A DNA stretch of 64,000 nt from an uncultured Bacteroides sp. (GTDB taxonomy: Bacteria > Bacteroidota > Bacteroidia > Bacteroidales > Bacteroidaceae): NCBI RefSeq assembly GCF_963678845.1, contig NZ_OY787464.1, forward strand, positions 992,001-1,056,000, read 5' to 3'. Position 1 is the stretch's first letter. Each line of letters opens with the position of its first letter. Both the position numbers and the translations under genes were made by a program. The notes below the pieces were generated by a model. It ran no database searches, was not told the DNA's origin, and saw only the letters and a program-made list of their open reading frames with translations. This document shows positions 8,506-16,449 of the stretch, piece by piece.

Positions 8506-9096
8506 TTTTAAATATATTTGTTTAAAGTGTGTTAGGTACTTATTATATTAAATAAGCGATGCAAATTTCGCTTTTTTTTCTGAATTATAAAAGCTATTCT
8601 TATTTAAAACTACAATTTAATATAAATTTCATTTCTGTTATAAAATAAGAAAAGGAACAATATAATTAGTAACAAAATAGCATTCAGTCATGTTATCATC
8701 AACTAAATTCAATTTAATAATAAACAATTATAAATCCATTATTATCTACTAAATACAACAATATTTTCATTACACTAATCAATTTTATAATTAACATTAT
8801 TAACTTAGAACTGATATTAATCACAAAACAATCATTTATCTAAAAATAGTACGCAATTTTTACTTAAAAACCACGCATTTTACCAGAAGGCAAATGCACA
8901 CAAATGTTTATCTGGCATAATATATTGTGTTCATACATCTGAATGACAGTCATGAGTACACCGAGATGTATGAAGAAGCTGTCTGCGGAGGAACAAATTC
9001 TCTTAAAATTTATTAGTGAAAACTATGAAGTAACTTCAGAAAAAGTCGTTATCTTTACCAAAATTTCATTCAGTATTAACTTAAAACAGAAAGATT
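8506..9096. other. 591-base AT-rich gap without a clear gene
   Basis: Divergent region between pfp and the 9097 gene. It is very AT-rich with many TAA/TTAAT runs. Two things stand out: a small hairpin AAGCGA (8554-8559) / TCGCTT (8568-8573) followed by a T-run, reading as a terminator on the plus strand toward nothing; and a short GC-richer stretch at 8871-8930 with overlapping small inverted repeats (GCATTT/AAATGC, CCAGA/TCTGG). TATCTTTA at 9050-9057 is a weak -7 candidate for the downstream gene. Confidence 0.6.
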
Positions 9097-9366
9097 ATGG
9101 CAAGCAGAAAGAATTTAAAAAAGCATGTAAACTATATTTCCGGAGAAATATTCACAGAGTGTATTATCAATAGCTTATATGTTCCGGGAACAGATAAAGT
9201 AAAGGCTGATGAATTAATGGCTCAGGTATTAGAAATGCAACAAGAATTTATTAGTCGCATCAGCCACACCCAGCCAGGTCAGGTTAAGCAATACTATAAA
9301 AAGTTTCACCAAGATTTCAGTACCCGTATAAAAGCACTTATTGATAGTATTGGCGCTTTAAACTAA
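9097..9366 (+). CDS. Conserved hypothetical protein (89 residues)
   Basis: Small soluble, mostly helical protein beginning MASRKNLKKHVNYISGEIFTEC with a central region that looks helical (VKADELMAQVLEMQQEFISRI). I recognise it as a type of short conserved protein seen in Bacteroides but know no function. It has no signal peptide or TM segment. It is first in a tight unit with the acyltransferase (22-base gap) and the nitrilase (14-base gap). A longer overlapping frame starting at 8943 was not preferred (see rejected). Confidence 0.7.
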   Translation: MASRKNLKKHVNYISGEIFTECIINSLYVPGTDKVKADELMAQVLEMQQEFISRISHTQPGQVKQYYKKFHQDFSTRIKALIDSIGALN

Positions 9367-9388
9367 TATTAGTAGTCGACTTAAAAAA

Positions 9389-9940
9389 ATGAAGAAAGCA
9401 ATTTTCAGTTTTATCTATCACAATTTAATGGGATGGAAATCGGTAGTAATAGCAAAGGACTACGATAAACAAATTATCTGTTGTGCTCCGCATACCAGTA
9501 ACTGGGATTTTATTATAGGCAAAATATTTTATGCTGCGATAGGAAGAGAAACCGGATTTATGATGAAAAAAGAATGGTTTTTCTTTCCTTTAGGGAACTT
9601 ATTAAGATACATGGGAGGAATACCTGTAAACAGAGGTAAAAAGAATTCTATGGTTGAACAAGTAGCTAAGGTTATTGAAGAAAGCAAAAAATTTAGCTTA
9701 GCTATTACCCCTGAGGCTACTCGATCAAGAAATCCAAACTGGAAAAAAGGTTTCTATTATATCGCTACTAAAGCTAATATCCCTATTGTATTGGTAGCTA
9801 TAGACTATTCTACCAAAACAGTAATTGCCGAGAAAGTAATTATCCCTTCCGGCAATATTGAAAAGGATATGCATGAAATCAAGCTTTATTTCCATCAATT
9901 TAAAGGAAAAAATCCGGAGAACTTTACTACTGGATTATAA
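9389..9940 (+). CDS. 1-acyl-glycerol-3-phosphate acyltransferase-like (PlsC family)
   Basis: Membrane-associated lysophospholipid acyltransferase fold. The catalytic HX4D box is HTSNWD (His35, Asp40), and the substrate-binding block is PEATRSRNPNWKKGFYYIA, where EATRS replaces the usual EGTRS. Only 183 residues, shorter than most PlsC enzymes, with no long N-terminal TM region. It probably transfers an acyl chain to a lysophospholipid or related lipid; the exact acceptor is not evident. Middle gene of a three-gene unit; PlsC with a nitrilase is not an obvious metabolic pairing, so co-transcription may simply reflect location. Confidence 0.82.
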   Translation: MKKAIFSFIYHNLMGWKSVVIAKDYDKQIICCAPHTSNWDFIIGKIFYAAIGRETGFMMKKEWFFFPLGNLLRYMGGIPVNRGKKNSMVEQVAKVIEESKKFSLAITPEATRSRNPNWKKGFYYIATKANIPIVLVAIDYSTKTVIAEKVIIPSGNIEKDMHEIKLYFHQFKGKNPENFTTGL

Positions 9941-9954
9941 AGAATCAAAACAGA

Positions 9955-10734
9955 ATGAAGACGGCTTTGCGTGTTTCACTGGCACAGATAGACATTGAAT
10001 GGGAAAACAAACAAGAGAATCTCCGTAAGCTTGAAATTAAACTTCAGGAATTAAGCGGAAAAACAGACTTGGTTGTGCTTCCCGAAATGTTTTCTACCGG
10101 TTTTACTATGCAAAGCCATCTTTTTGCTGAAACAACAAACGGAGAAACAATGACCACACTTCGGCAGTGGTCTAAGAAGTACAATCTTGCTCTTACCGGA
10201 AGTTTTATTTGTTCGGAAAAGGAAGAGTTCTTTAATAGAGCATTTTTTCTCTCACCAAACGGTGAAGAACATTTTTATGATAAACGCCACCTTTTTAGGA
10301 TGGGCAATGAGCCCAAACACTTTACTGCAGGAGACCAACGATGCATTTTCTCGTGGCAAGGCTGGAAAATCTGTTTAATGATTTGTTACGATTTACGTTT
10401 CCCGGTATGGTGCAGAAACATAATCAACGAATACGATCTTCTTCTTTTTGTGGCAAACTGGCCCGCTCCTCGCAATAAGGTATGGGACACTTTATTATGC
10501 GCACGTGCTATTGAAAATCAAAGTTATGTTTGCGGCGTGAACCGTGTTGGCAATGATGCAATGGGTATTCATTATTCAGGCAATTCTGCCCTTTATAATA
10601 TGAAAGGAGAAAATCTTGTTAACTTTATAAAAGATGAAGAAGGAATACGCACTGTCAATCTTGATTTAGATTCTCTTCGTTCTTTTCGAACTAAATTCCC
10701 GGCGTGGAGAGATGCAGACTCCTTTTCCTTATAA
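9955..10734 (+). CDS. Omega-amidase/nitrilase-superfamily hydrolase
   Basis: Carbon-nitrogen hydrolase with the Glu-Lys-Cys triad visible: LVVLPEMFSTGF (Glu44), FYDKRHLF (Lys110) and LMICYDLRFP (Cys144). The YDKRHLFRMGNE and CYDLRFPVW segments are those of the YafV/Nit2 omega-amidase branch, which removes the amide from alpha-keto acid amides (metabolite repair after transamination by glutamine transaminases). Length 259 is normal. Last gene of the three-gene unit. The specific branch assignment rests on motif recall. Confidence 0.83.
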   Translation: MKTALRVSLAQIDIEWENKQENLRKLEIKLQELSGKTDLVVLPEMFSTGFTMQSHLFAETTNGETMTTLRQWSKKYNLALTGSFICSEKEEFFNRAFFLSPNGEEHFYDKRHLFRMGNEPKHFTAGDQRCIFSWQGWKICLMICYDLRFPVWCRNIINEYDLLLFVANWPAPRNKVWDTLLCARAIENQSYVCGVNRVGNDAMGIHYSGNSALYNMKGENLVNFIKDEEGIRTVNLDLDSLRSFRTKFPAWRDADSFSL

Positions 10735-10792
10735 TTAAACACTTATTATGATTCTTAAAATAATATTTAGTAATTAAATAATAAAATTATTT

Positions 10793-10852
10793 ATCAACCC
10801 CGTATTATCTTTATTAAAAGGTTGATTAAATAAGAAGAATAATATATCTTTG
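10793..10852 (+). promoter_or_regulatory. Promoter of the NagB-like gene, -33/-7 with inverted repeat
   Basis: TTG at 10822-10824 and TATCTTTG at 10845-10852 are 20 bases apart, a good match to the Bacteroidetes sigma-ABfr promoter. The -33 TTG lies inside GGTTGAT (10820-10826), whose complement ATCAACC is at 10793-10799, an arrangement that could bind a repressor. The implied TSS near 10859 supports translation from 10891. Confidence 0.75.
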
Positions 10853-10890
10853 TGACTCTTAAAAATCTAATCGTAATAATAAAAAGTATT

Positions 10891-12873
10891 ATGAAGACTA
10901 ATCTAAGTTCACAAATTACATTAAATCGGGTTTCAACGAAATACTACAAGCCTGAAAATGCATTTGAACGTTCAGTTCTAACTCGCTTTGAAAAAATCCC
11001 CACAGACATTTATGAATCCGTGGATGAAGGTGCCCGCCAAATTGCTGCAGAGATAGCTTTTACTATTCGGGAAAAACAAAAAGCAGGACGATTCTGCGTT
11101 TTGGCTCTTCCTGGTGGAAATTCGCCACGCTCTGTGTTCGATGAACTAATTCGAATGCATAAAGAAGAGGCTCTTAGTTTCCGTAATGTTATTGTGTTCA
11201 ACATCTACGAATATTATCCGTTAGCATTGGAAGCTGTAAACAGCAACCTGAAAACTTTACAGGAAATGTTTTTAGACCATGTAGACATCAATAAACAAAA
11301 TGTTTTCAGCCCTGACGGAAGCATAGCAAAAGATACCATTTTTGAACATTGCCGACTTTACGAGCAACGAATTGAAAGCTTTGATGGCATAGATATTTTG
11401 TTGTTAGGTATCGGCCGTGTAGGAAATATTGGTTTTAACGAACCTGGTTCACAAGCAAACTCCAATACTCGTCTGATCTTGCTAGACAACACCTCTCGTA
11501 ATGATGCTGCTAAAATCTTTGGTGGAACAGAAAATGTACCTGTAAGTTCCATCACAATGGGTATTGCAACTATCCTTGCCGCTAAGAAAATATTCCTGAT
11601 GGCATGGGGAGATGACAAAGCTCAAATGATAAAAGAAACTGTTGAAGGAAAAGTAACTGATGTGATTCCAGCGTCTTATCTGCAAATGCATAATAACACC
11701 CGGGTAGCTATTGATCTTTCTGCAGCATCTAATCTGACACGCATTCAACGTCCGTGGTTAGTTACTTCATGTGAATGGAACGATAAACTAATCCGCAGTG
11801 CAATTGTGTGGCTTTGCATGATTACTAAGAAACCTATTCTTAAATTAACCAATAAAGATTATAACGAAAACGGGCTAAGTGAGTTGCTGGCTCTTTACGG
11901 ATCTGCATATAATGTGAATATCAAAATATTCAATGATTTGCAACATACAATTACCGGTTGGCCGGGAGGAAAACCAAATGCAGACGATACATACCGTCCT
12001 GAACGGGCTAAGCCTTATCCAAAGCGCGTTATTGTATTCTCTCCACACCCTGATGATGACGTTATTTCTATGGGAGGAACTGTCAGACGTCTTGTTGAAC
12101 AAAAACATGATGTACACATAGCATACGAAACATCGGGAAACATTGCTGTGGGAGACGAAGAAGTTGTACGCTTTATGCACTTCATCAACGGTTTCAATCA
12201 GCTTTTTGATGCAAAAAGTGAAATTATTGATAAGAAATATAAAGATATTCGTTCTTTTATTAACGATAAAAAGGAAGGTGATTTTGATAATGCAGATATG
12301 CTTCGCCTAAAAGGGTTAATTCGCCGGGGGGAAGCACGAACAGCTTGTGCTTATGCCGGTATTAAATCTGACCATGTCCACTTCCTTGATCTTCCTTTTT
12401 ATGAAACAGGAAAGATTCAAAAAGCTCCAATTTCAGAAAAAGATGTTGAAATTGTACGCGCTTTACTGCAAGAAGTTAAGCCTCATCAAATATTTGTAGC
12501 AGGTGACCTTGCCGACCCACACGGTACACACCGTGTTTGTACGGACTCTGTTCTTGCTGCTATTGATTTGGAGAAAGGTGAAAAATGGATGAAGGAATGC
12601 CGCATCTGGATGTATCGCGGCGCATGGGCTGAATGGGAAATTGAAAATATAGAAATGGCAGTACCAATTTCACCGGAAGAGCTGAGACTGAAAAGAAATA
12701 CAATTTTGAAACATCAGTCACAGATGGAAGGTGCTCCGTTCCTTGGAAATGACGAACGCCTGTTCTGGCAACGCTCAGAAGACCGTAACCGAGGAACTGC
12801 TGCATTATATGATAATCTGGGATTAGCTTCCTACGAGGCTATCGAAGCTTTTGTAGAGTATATTCCTCTATAA
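10891..12873 (+). CDS. Degenerate NagB-like domain fused to PIG-L/LmbE deacetylase domain
   Basis: Two-domain cytoplasmic protein, 660 residues from the chosen ATG. About residues 25-280 have the glucosamine-6-phosphate deaminase fold (FCVLALPGGNSPRSVF; GFNEPGS). About 375-560 form a PIG-L/LmbE zinc-dependent N-deacetylase domain with HPDDD and DPHGTHR metal ligands. The fusion is usual in Bacteroides. Odd: the deaminase catalytic block normally MDEY is IYEY, and GxDGHIxFNEP is GRVGNIGFNEP, so residues matching E. coli NagB Asp72, Asp141 and His143 are Tyr106, Val177 and Asn179; only Glu184 remains. The deaminase half is therefore probably not a normal NagB enzyme; it might bind sugar phosphate while the other half deacetylates. 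Start at 10891 follows the promoter; an earlier ATG at 10852 overlaps the -7 box. Confidence 0.85.
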   Translation: MKTNLSSQITLNRVSTKYYKPENAFERSVLTRFEKIPTDIYESVDEGARQIAAEIAFTIREKQKAGRFCVLALPGGNSPRSVFDELIRMHKEEALSFRNVIVFNIYEYYPLALEAVNSNLKTLQEMFLDHVDINKQNVFSPDGSIAKDTIFEHCRLYEQRIESFDGIDILLLGIGRVGNIGFNEPGSQANSNTRLILLDNTSRNDAAKIFGGTENVPVSSITMGIATILAAKKIFLMAWGDDKAQMIKETVEGKVTDVIPASYLQMHNNTRVAIDLSAASNLTRIQRPWLVTSCEWNDKLIRSAIVWLCMITKKPILKLTNKDYNENGLSELLALYGSAYNVNIKIFNDLQHTITGWPGGKPNADDTYRPERAKPYPKRVIVFSPHPDDDVISMGGTVRRLVEQKHDVHIAYETSGNIAVGDEEVVRFMHFINGFNQLFDAKSEIIDKKYKDIRSFINDKKEGDFDNADMLRLKGLIRRGEARTACAYAGIKSDHVHFLDLPFYETGKIQKAPISEKDVEIVRALLQEVKPHQIFVAGDLADPHGTHRVCTDSVLAAIDLEKGEKWMKECRIWMYRGAWAEWEIENIEMAVPISPEELRLKRNTILKHQSQMEGAPFLGNDERLFWQRSEDRNRGTAALYDNLGLASYEAIEAFVEYIPL

Positions 12874-12895
12874 ATAGTTATTAAAAATAAAGATC

Positions 12896-12952
12896 AATCC
12901 ACAGATTAACACAGATTAGCAATAAATTCTGTGAGAATCTGTGGATTCTGTG
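12896..12952. repeat. CACAGATT/AATCTGTG palindromic repeat, REP-like
   Basis: AATCCACAGATT (12896-12907) is complementary to AATCTGTGGATT (12936-12947). CACAGATT recurs every 10 bases on the left side and AWTCTGTG starts at 12926, 12936 and 12945 on the right. This resembles the ACACAGATTAAC-type intergenic repeats I remember as very common in Bacteroidetes genomes. Confidence 0.7.
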
Positions 12953-12990
12953 TGTTTAAAAGTGTACTTTTGTGTGTAAAATCACGACAG

Positions 12991-15972
12991 ATGAAGAAAC
13001 TACATATACTATTTCTCCTTTTAATTATTTTTGCGACAAAAGGCTTCGCACAAGATATTGATAAAAATGTAGAGGAACGCTTAAAGAATTTCTTTGAGAA
13101 CTATACTTGTTCTTCTGCCCAAATAGGAAAATGCAAGTTAAACAGTTTTAAACTCGATTTCGATACAAAGAAGCTGGATATATATGCTGCAGAGAGCTTT
13201 GCTTACCAACCATTTCTACCCGAAACGGTAGAAGGCATATATCGCTATCTGTCACAAATACTACCCGGTCCGGTATGCTATTTCAAAACAACCGTTTACA
13301 CAGATGGCAAGTCCATAGAAGAACTTATTCCAAACATTTACAGAAAAAAAAGAAAAGATAAATCCCGCATACTGGAAGATATCAATTATGAGGATGCTCC
13401 GTGGGTTAAGAATGTTTCACGCCCAATTGATATTTCAAGGGGGCTACAAAACAGACACATTGCTCTCTGGCAAAGTCATGGAAAGTATTTCAAAAATGGA
13501 AATGGAAACAGCAATGGAAACGGTGCCAGTAATGGAAATCATAATGGAAATGGATCTAAAAACGGCAATGGCAGCTGGTTGTGGCAACGTCCACGTATCT
13601 TCTGTACTACAGAAGATCTTTTTACCCAATCAATAATACTTCCTTATGTAATTCCTATGCTTGAGAATGCAGGGGCAGATGTCTTTACTCCTCGTGAACG
13701 TGACACACAAAAGAATGAAGTAATTGTTGATAACGATAACCTTCGGTCGGGTTCACTTTATATTGAGGCGAAAAGTAGAAAGACCTACTGGAACACACCT
13801 GATGTAACCGGTTTTGCTCAGAAAAAGAATATCTATCAGGATGGTGAGAATCCATTTACTGACGGTACAGCTCGTTATGCAAAAACGGAAAAGAAAAAAA
13901 ATCGGGCATTTGCTGAATGGGTACCCACTATTCCCGAAGAAGGAAATTATGCAGTCTACATATCATACCAGACACTTCCTGAAAGTGTAACAGATGCCAA
14001 ATACACTGTTATACATAAAGGAGGAGCAACACAGTTTACTGTGAACCAAAAAATAGGCGGGGGTACATGGGTTTATCTTGGAACCTTTGCTTTTGATAAA
14101 GGATCTAACGATTACGGAATGGTTGTGCTCAGCAATGAAAGCAAGGAAAAAGGAGTTGTTTGTGCAGATGCCGTTCGTTTTGGCGGTGGAATGGGCAACA
14201 TTGCCCGTGGAGGAGCAGTCAGCGGTTTGCCACGTTATCTGGAAGGAGCCCGTTACTCGGCACAATGGGCCGGTATGCCCTACTCTATTTATGGAGATGA
14301 AAAGCGAGCCAATGATTATGCCGATGATATCAACACTCGTTCCCGGATGGTTAATTACCTATCCGGTGGTTCTGTTTACAACCCTAAAGAAAAAGGACTT
14401 GGTGTTCCTTTTGAAATGGCTATGGCGTTGCACAGTGACGCTGGATACACCTCAAACGGTGCAACTGTAGGTTCACTGGGTATTTATACTACCGACTTTA
14501 ATGATAGCAAACTGCACTCAGGCATTTCCCGTTATGCCTCCAGAGACTTGACTGATATAATGATTACTCAGCTTAAAAAGGATATTAATTCTCAGTTTGA
14601 TGTGCAATGGAATCGCAGAGGTATGTGGGACAAGAACTATAGTGAAACCAGACTTCCGGCTGTTCCCTCAATGATTCTCGAATTTCTTTCCCACCAAAAC
14701 TTTGCAGATATGATTCTGGGACACGATCCCAATTTTAAGTTCACAGTGGGACGTTCCATTTATAAATCCATTGCCCGTTTTGTCACTTCTCAGCACGATG
14801 AAGATTGCGCAATCCAACCACTTCCTGTGAGCCATTTTGCTATTAAATTCGAGAAAAAGAAAAACAAAGTCAATCTTTCATGGAAAGCAGTGGAAGATCC
14901 ATTGGAATCGTCAGCCAAACCTCATAACTATATTGTTTACACTCGCATTGGTAACTTTGGTTTTGACAACGGGGTACTGGTTGAAGGAACATCATACACA
15001 ACAAAAATTGAGCCGGAGCTGGTATATAGTTTCAAGGTTACTGCTGTAAATAAAGGAGGAGAAAGTTTTCCTTCCGAGATTCTTTCAGCATATAAAGCAA
15101 AGCGCGAAAAAGGAAGAGTGCTTATTGTTAACGGGTTTGATCGTATCAGTGGACCAGCTATCATTAACACACCAGATTCTGTTGGTTTTGATATAAAGAA
15201 AGATCCGGGAGTGGCATATCACTATAACATCTCTTATTGCGGAGCTCAAACCGGATTCGACCCTAAAAACGCGGGAAAAGAAACACCGGGAGGATTAGGT
15301 TATAGTGGAAGCGAGCTTGAAGGAATACGGATTGCCGGAAACACGTTCGACTACCCTTTTATTCATGGAAAAGCTATTCAGGCCACACCGGGATATTCAT
15401 TTGTATCATGCAGCAATGAAGCGGTAGAAAGTGGACGAGTAAAACTAAACGACTACCACTTAGTGGACTATATTCTTGGATTACAAAAAGAAGACTCAAC
15501 AACTTCCCGGTTTACTAACGAGAAATATAAGACATTCACTCCAAAAATGCAGCAACTAATTACACAATATTGCAAACGTGGAGGAAATATTCTAGTGAGT
15601 GGTTCTTATGTGGGTCGTGATATGAGTAGTTCTTTTGAGGATAAAAGTTTTACTGAAGATATACTAAAATACAGTTTCCGAAATAGTATGCAAAACACCG
15701 GTTCAGGAGATGTCTTTGGTTTAGGACTCACATTCTCCATTCCACGTGAGGTAAATGAGCATATCTATTCTGTTCCTGCTCCGGATTGTATTATTCCTGT
15801 ATCCCCAGCTTTCCCGGTTCTTAAATATTTAGGCGGGAATTATGGTGCCGGAACAGCCTATAAAGGTGATTATCGTACATTTATCATGGGATTCCCATTT
15901 GAATCAATCGACACAGAAGAACACCGGGCAAAAATCATGGCAGGAATTCTTCAGTTTTTAAACGGAAGATAG
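12991..15972 (+). CDS. Secreted amidase-like protein with golvesin-type and Fn3 domains
   Basis: The signal peptide is MKKLHILFLLLIIFATKGFAQ, which fixes the start at 12991. Scattered residues match the Amidase_3 zinc site: QSHG near residue 160, TEDLF after the linker, LHSDAG near 480 and ILEFLSHQN near 563. Inserted between is a golvesin-like beta domain (about 306-400, EWVPTIPEEGNYAVYISYQ). A fibronectin III domain follows (about 620-697) and an unassigned C-terminal region of about 290 residues. Bacteroides homologues are often labelled xanthan lyase, with little support. Between QSHG and TEDLF lies an Asn-Gly repeat linker (about 168-194). Likely role: peptidoglycan or glycopeptide hydrolysis outside the inner membrane. 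Total 993 residues. Confidence 0.78.
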   Translation: MKKLHILFLLLIIFATKGFAQDIDKNVEERLKNFFENYTCSSAQIGKCKLNSFKLDFDTKKLDIYAAESFAYQPFLPETVEGIYRYLSQILPGPVCYFKTTVYTDGKSIEELIPNIYRKKRKDKSRILEDINYEDAPWVKNVSRPIDISRGLQNRHIALWQSHGKYFKNGNGNSNGNGASNGNHNGNGSKNGNGSWLWQRPRIFCTTEDLFTQSIILPYVIPMLENAGADVFTPRERDTQKNEVIVDNDNLRSGSLYIEAKSRKTYWNTPDVTGFAQKKNIYQDGENPFTDGTARYAKTEKKKNRAFAEWVPTIPEEGNYAVYISYQTLPESVTDAKYTVIHKGGATQFTVNQKIGGGTWVYLGTFAFDKGSNDYGMVVLSNESKEKGVVCADAVRFGGGMGNIARGGAVSGLPRYLEGARYSAQWAGMPYSIYGDEKRANDYADDINTRSRMVNYLSGGSVYNPKEKGLGVPFEMAMALHSDAGYTSNGATVGSLGIYTTDFNDSKLHSGISRYASRDLTDIMITQLKKDINSQFDVQWNRRGMWDKNYSETRLPAVPSMILEFLSHQNFADMILGHDPNFKFTVGRSIYKSIARFVTSQHDEDCAIQPLPVSHFAIKFEKKKNKVNLSWKAVEDPLESSAKPHNYIVYTRIGNFGFDNGVLVEGTSYTTKIEPELVYSFKVTAVNKGGESFPSEILSAYKAKREKGRVLIVNGFDRISGPAIINTPDSVGFDIKKDPGVAYHYNISYCGAQTGFDPKNAGKETPGGLGYSGSELEGIRIAGNTFDYPFIHGKAIQATPGYSFVSCSNEAVESGRVKLNDYHLVDYILGLQKEDSTTSRFTNEKYKTFTPKMQQLITQYCKRGGNILVSGSYVGRDMSSSFEDKSFTEDILKYSFRNSMQNTGSGDVFGLGLTFSIPREVNEHIYSVPAPDCIIPVSPAFPVLKYLGGNYGAGTAYKGDYRTFIMGFPFESIDTEEHRAKIMAGILQFLNGR

Positions 15973-15993
15973 AACGAATCTCATTATTATTTA

Positions 15994-16001
15994 TATCTTT
16001 G
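15994..16001 (+). promoter_or_regulatory. -7 box (TATCTTTG) for the 16032 gene
   Basis: TATCTTTG 31 bases before the start codon. No clear TTG lies 19-21 bases upstream. Confidence 0.55.
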
Positions 16002-16031
16002 TCACAAGTAAAAACCTAAAACAAAGATACC

Positions 16032-16355
16032 ATGTACACAATACAAGCTAACACGTCAGGTACCAGAAGTATGGAAATTTCTGAAGAGAACCTGCTAACT
16101 ATTCACAAATATATGTTGTTTCAACATTTAATAAGCTGCACAGGTGTAGTTGAGGAACAAGATCTGGATAAATTAAAAATGAATATCCGTTCATTGGTTG
16201 CCTCACAGGAAACTGACTGCAAGGATTTATTGGACCTTTGCATTGATGTTATCTATCACAACAATATGAAAGCGTTTGGTCTGCAACAATTAATCAATCT
16301 GTTTAAAGAATGGGAAGCTAAACTTCCTGTAGAAATAGAAGCTATTCCGGAATAA
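16032..16355 (+). CDS. Conserved hypothetical protein (107 residues)
   Basis: Small soluble acidic protein, predicted mainly alpha-helical (LLTIHKYMLFQHLI, LDKLKMNIRSLV, GLQQLINLFKEWEAKL). No signal peptide, TM segment or known catalytic motif. It has its own -7 box and stands alone between the amidase-like gene and ygiQ, both on the same strand. I do not recognise a family and offer no function. Confidence 0.65.
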   Translation: MYTIQANTSGTRSMEISEENLLTIHKYMLFQHLISCTGVVEEQDLDKLKMNIRSLVASQETDCKDLLDLCIDVIYHNNMKAFGLQQLINLFKEWEAKLPVEIEAIPE

Positions 16356-16436
16356 TCTTTCGGATTTACACTTCGTCTTATTAGCTCAAAGATGCGCATT
16401 TAACCTGAATATTCAATCATATTAAGGTAAAATACG

Positions 16437-16444
16437 TATCTTTG
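16437..16444 (+). promoter_or_regulatory. -7 box of ygiQ, five bases from its ATG
   Basis: TATCTTTG ends at 16444 and the ATG is at 16450. If this box is used, transcription would start at or next to the start codon, giving a leaderless or nearly leaderless mRNA. Confidence 0.6.
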
Positions 16445-16449
16445 CAGCC

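Noticed and set aside
8554..8580. Hairpin followed by a T-run as a plus-strand terminator
   Set aside because: No plus-strand gene lies upstream, so a functional terminator is not supported; kept only as a note in the gap description.
8943..9173. A 76-codon frame beginning MTVMSTPRCMKKLSAEEQ overlapping the 9097 gene
   Set aside because: Its second half is the 9097 gene read in another frame and its first half has no family resemblance; the 9097 frame has the tighter operon fit.
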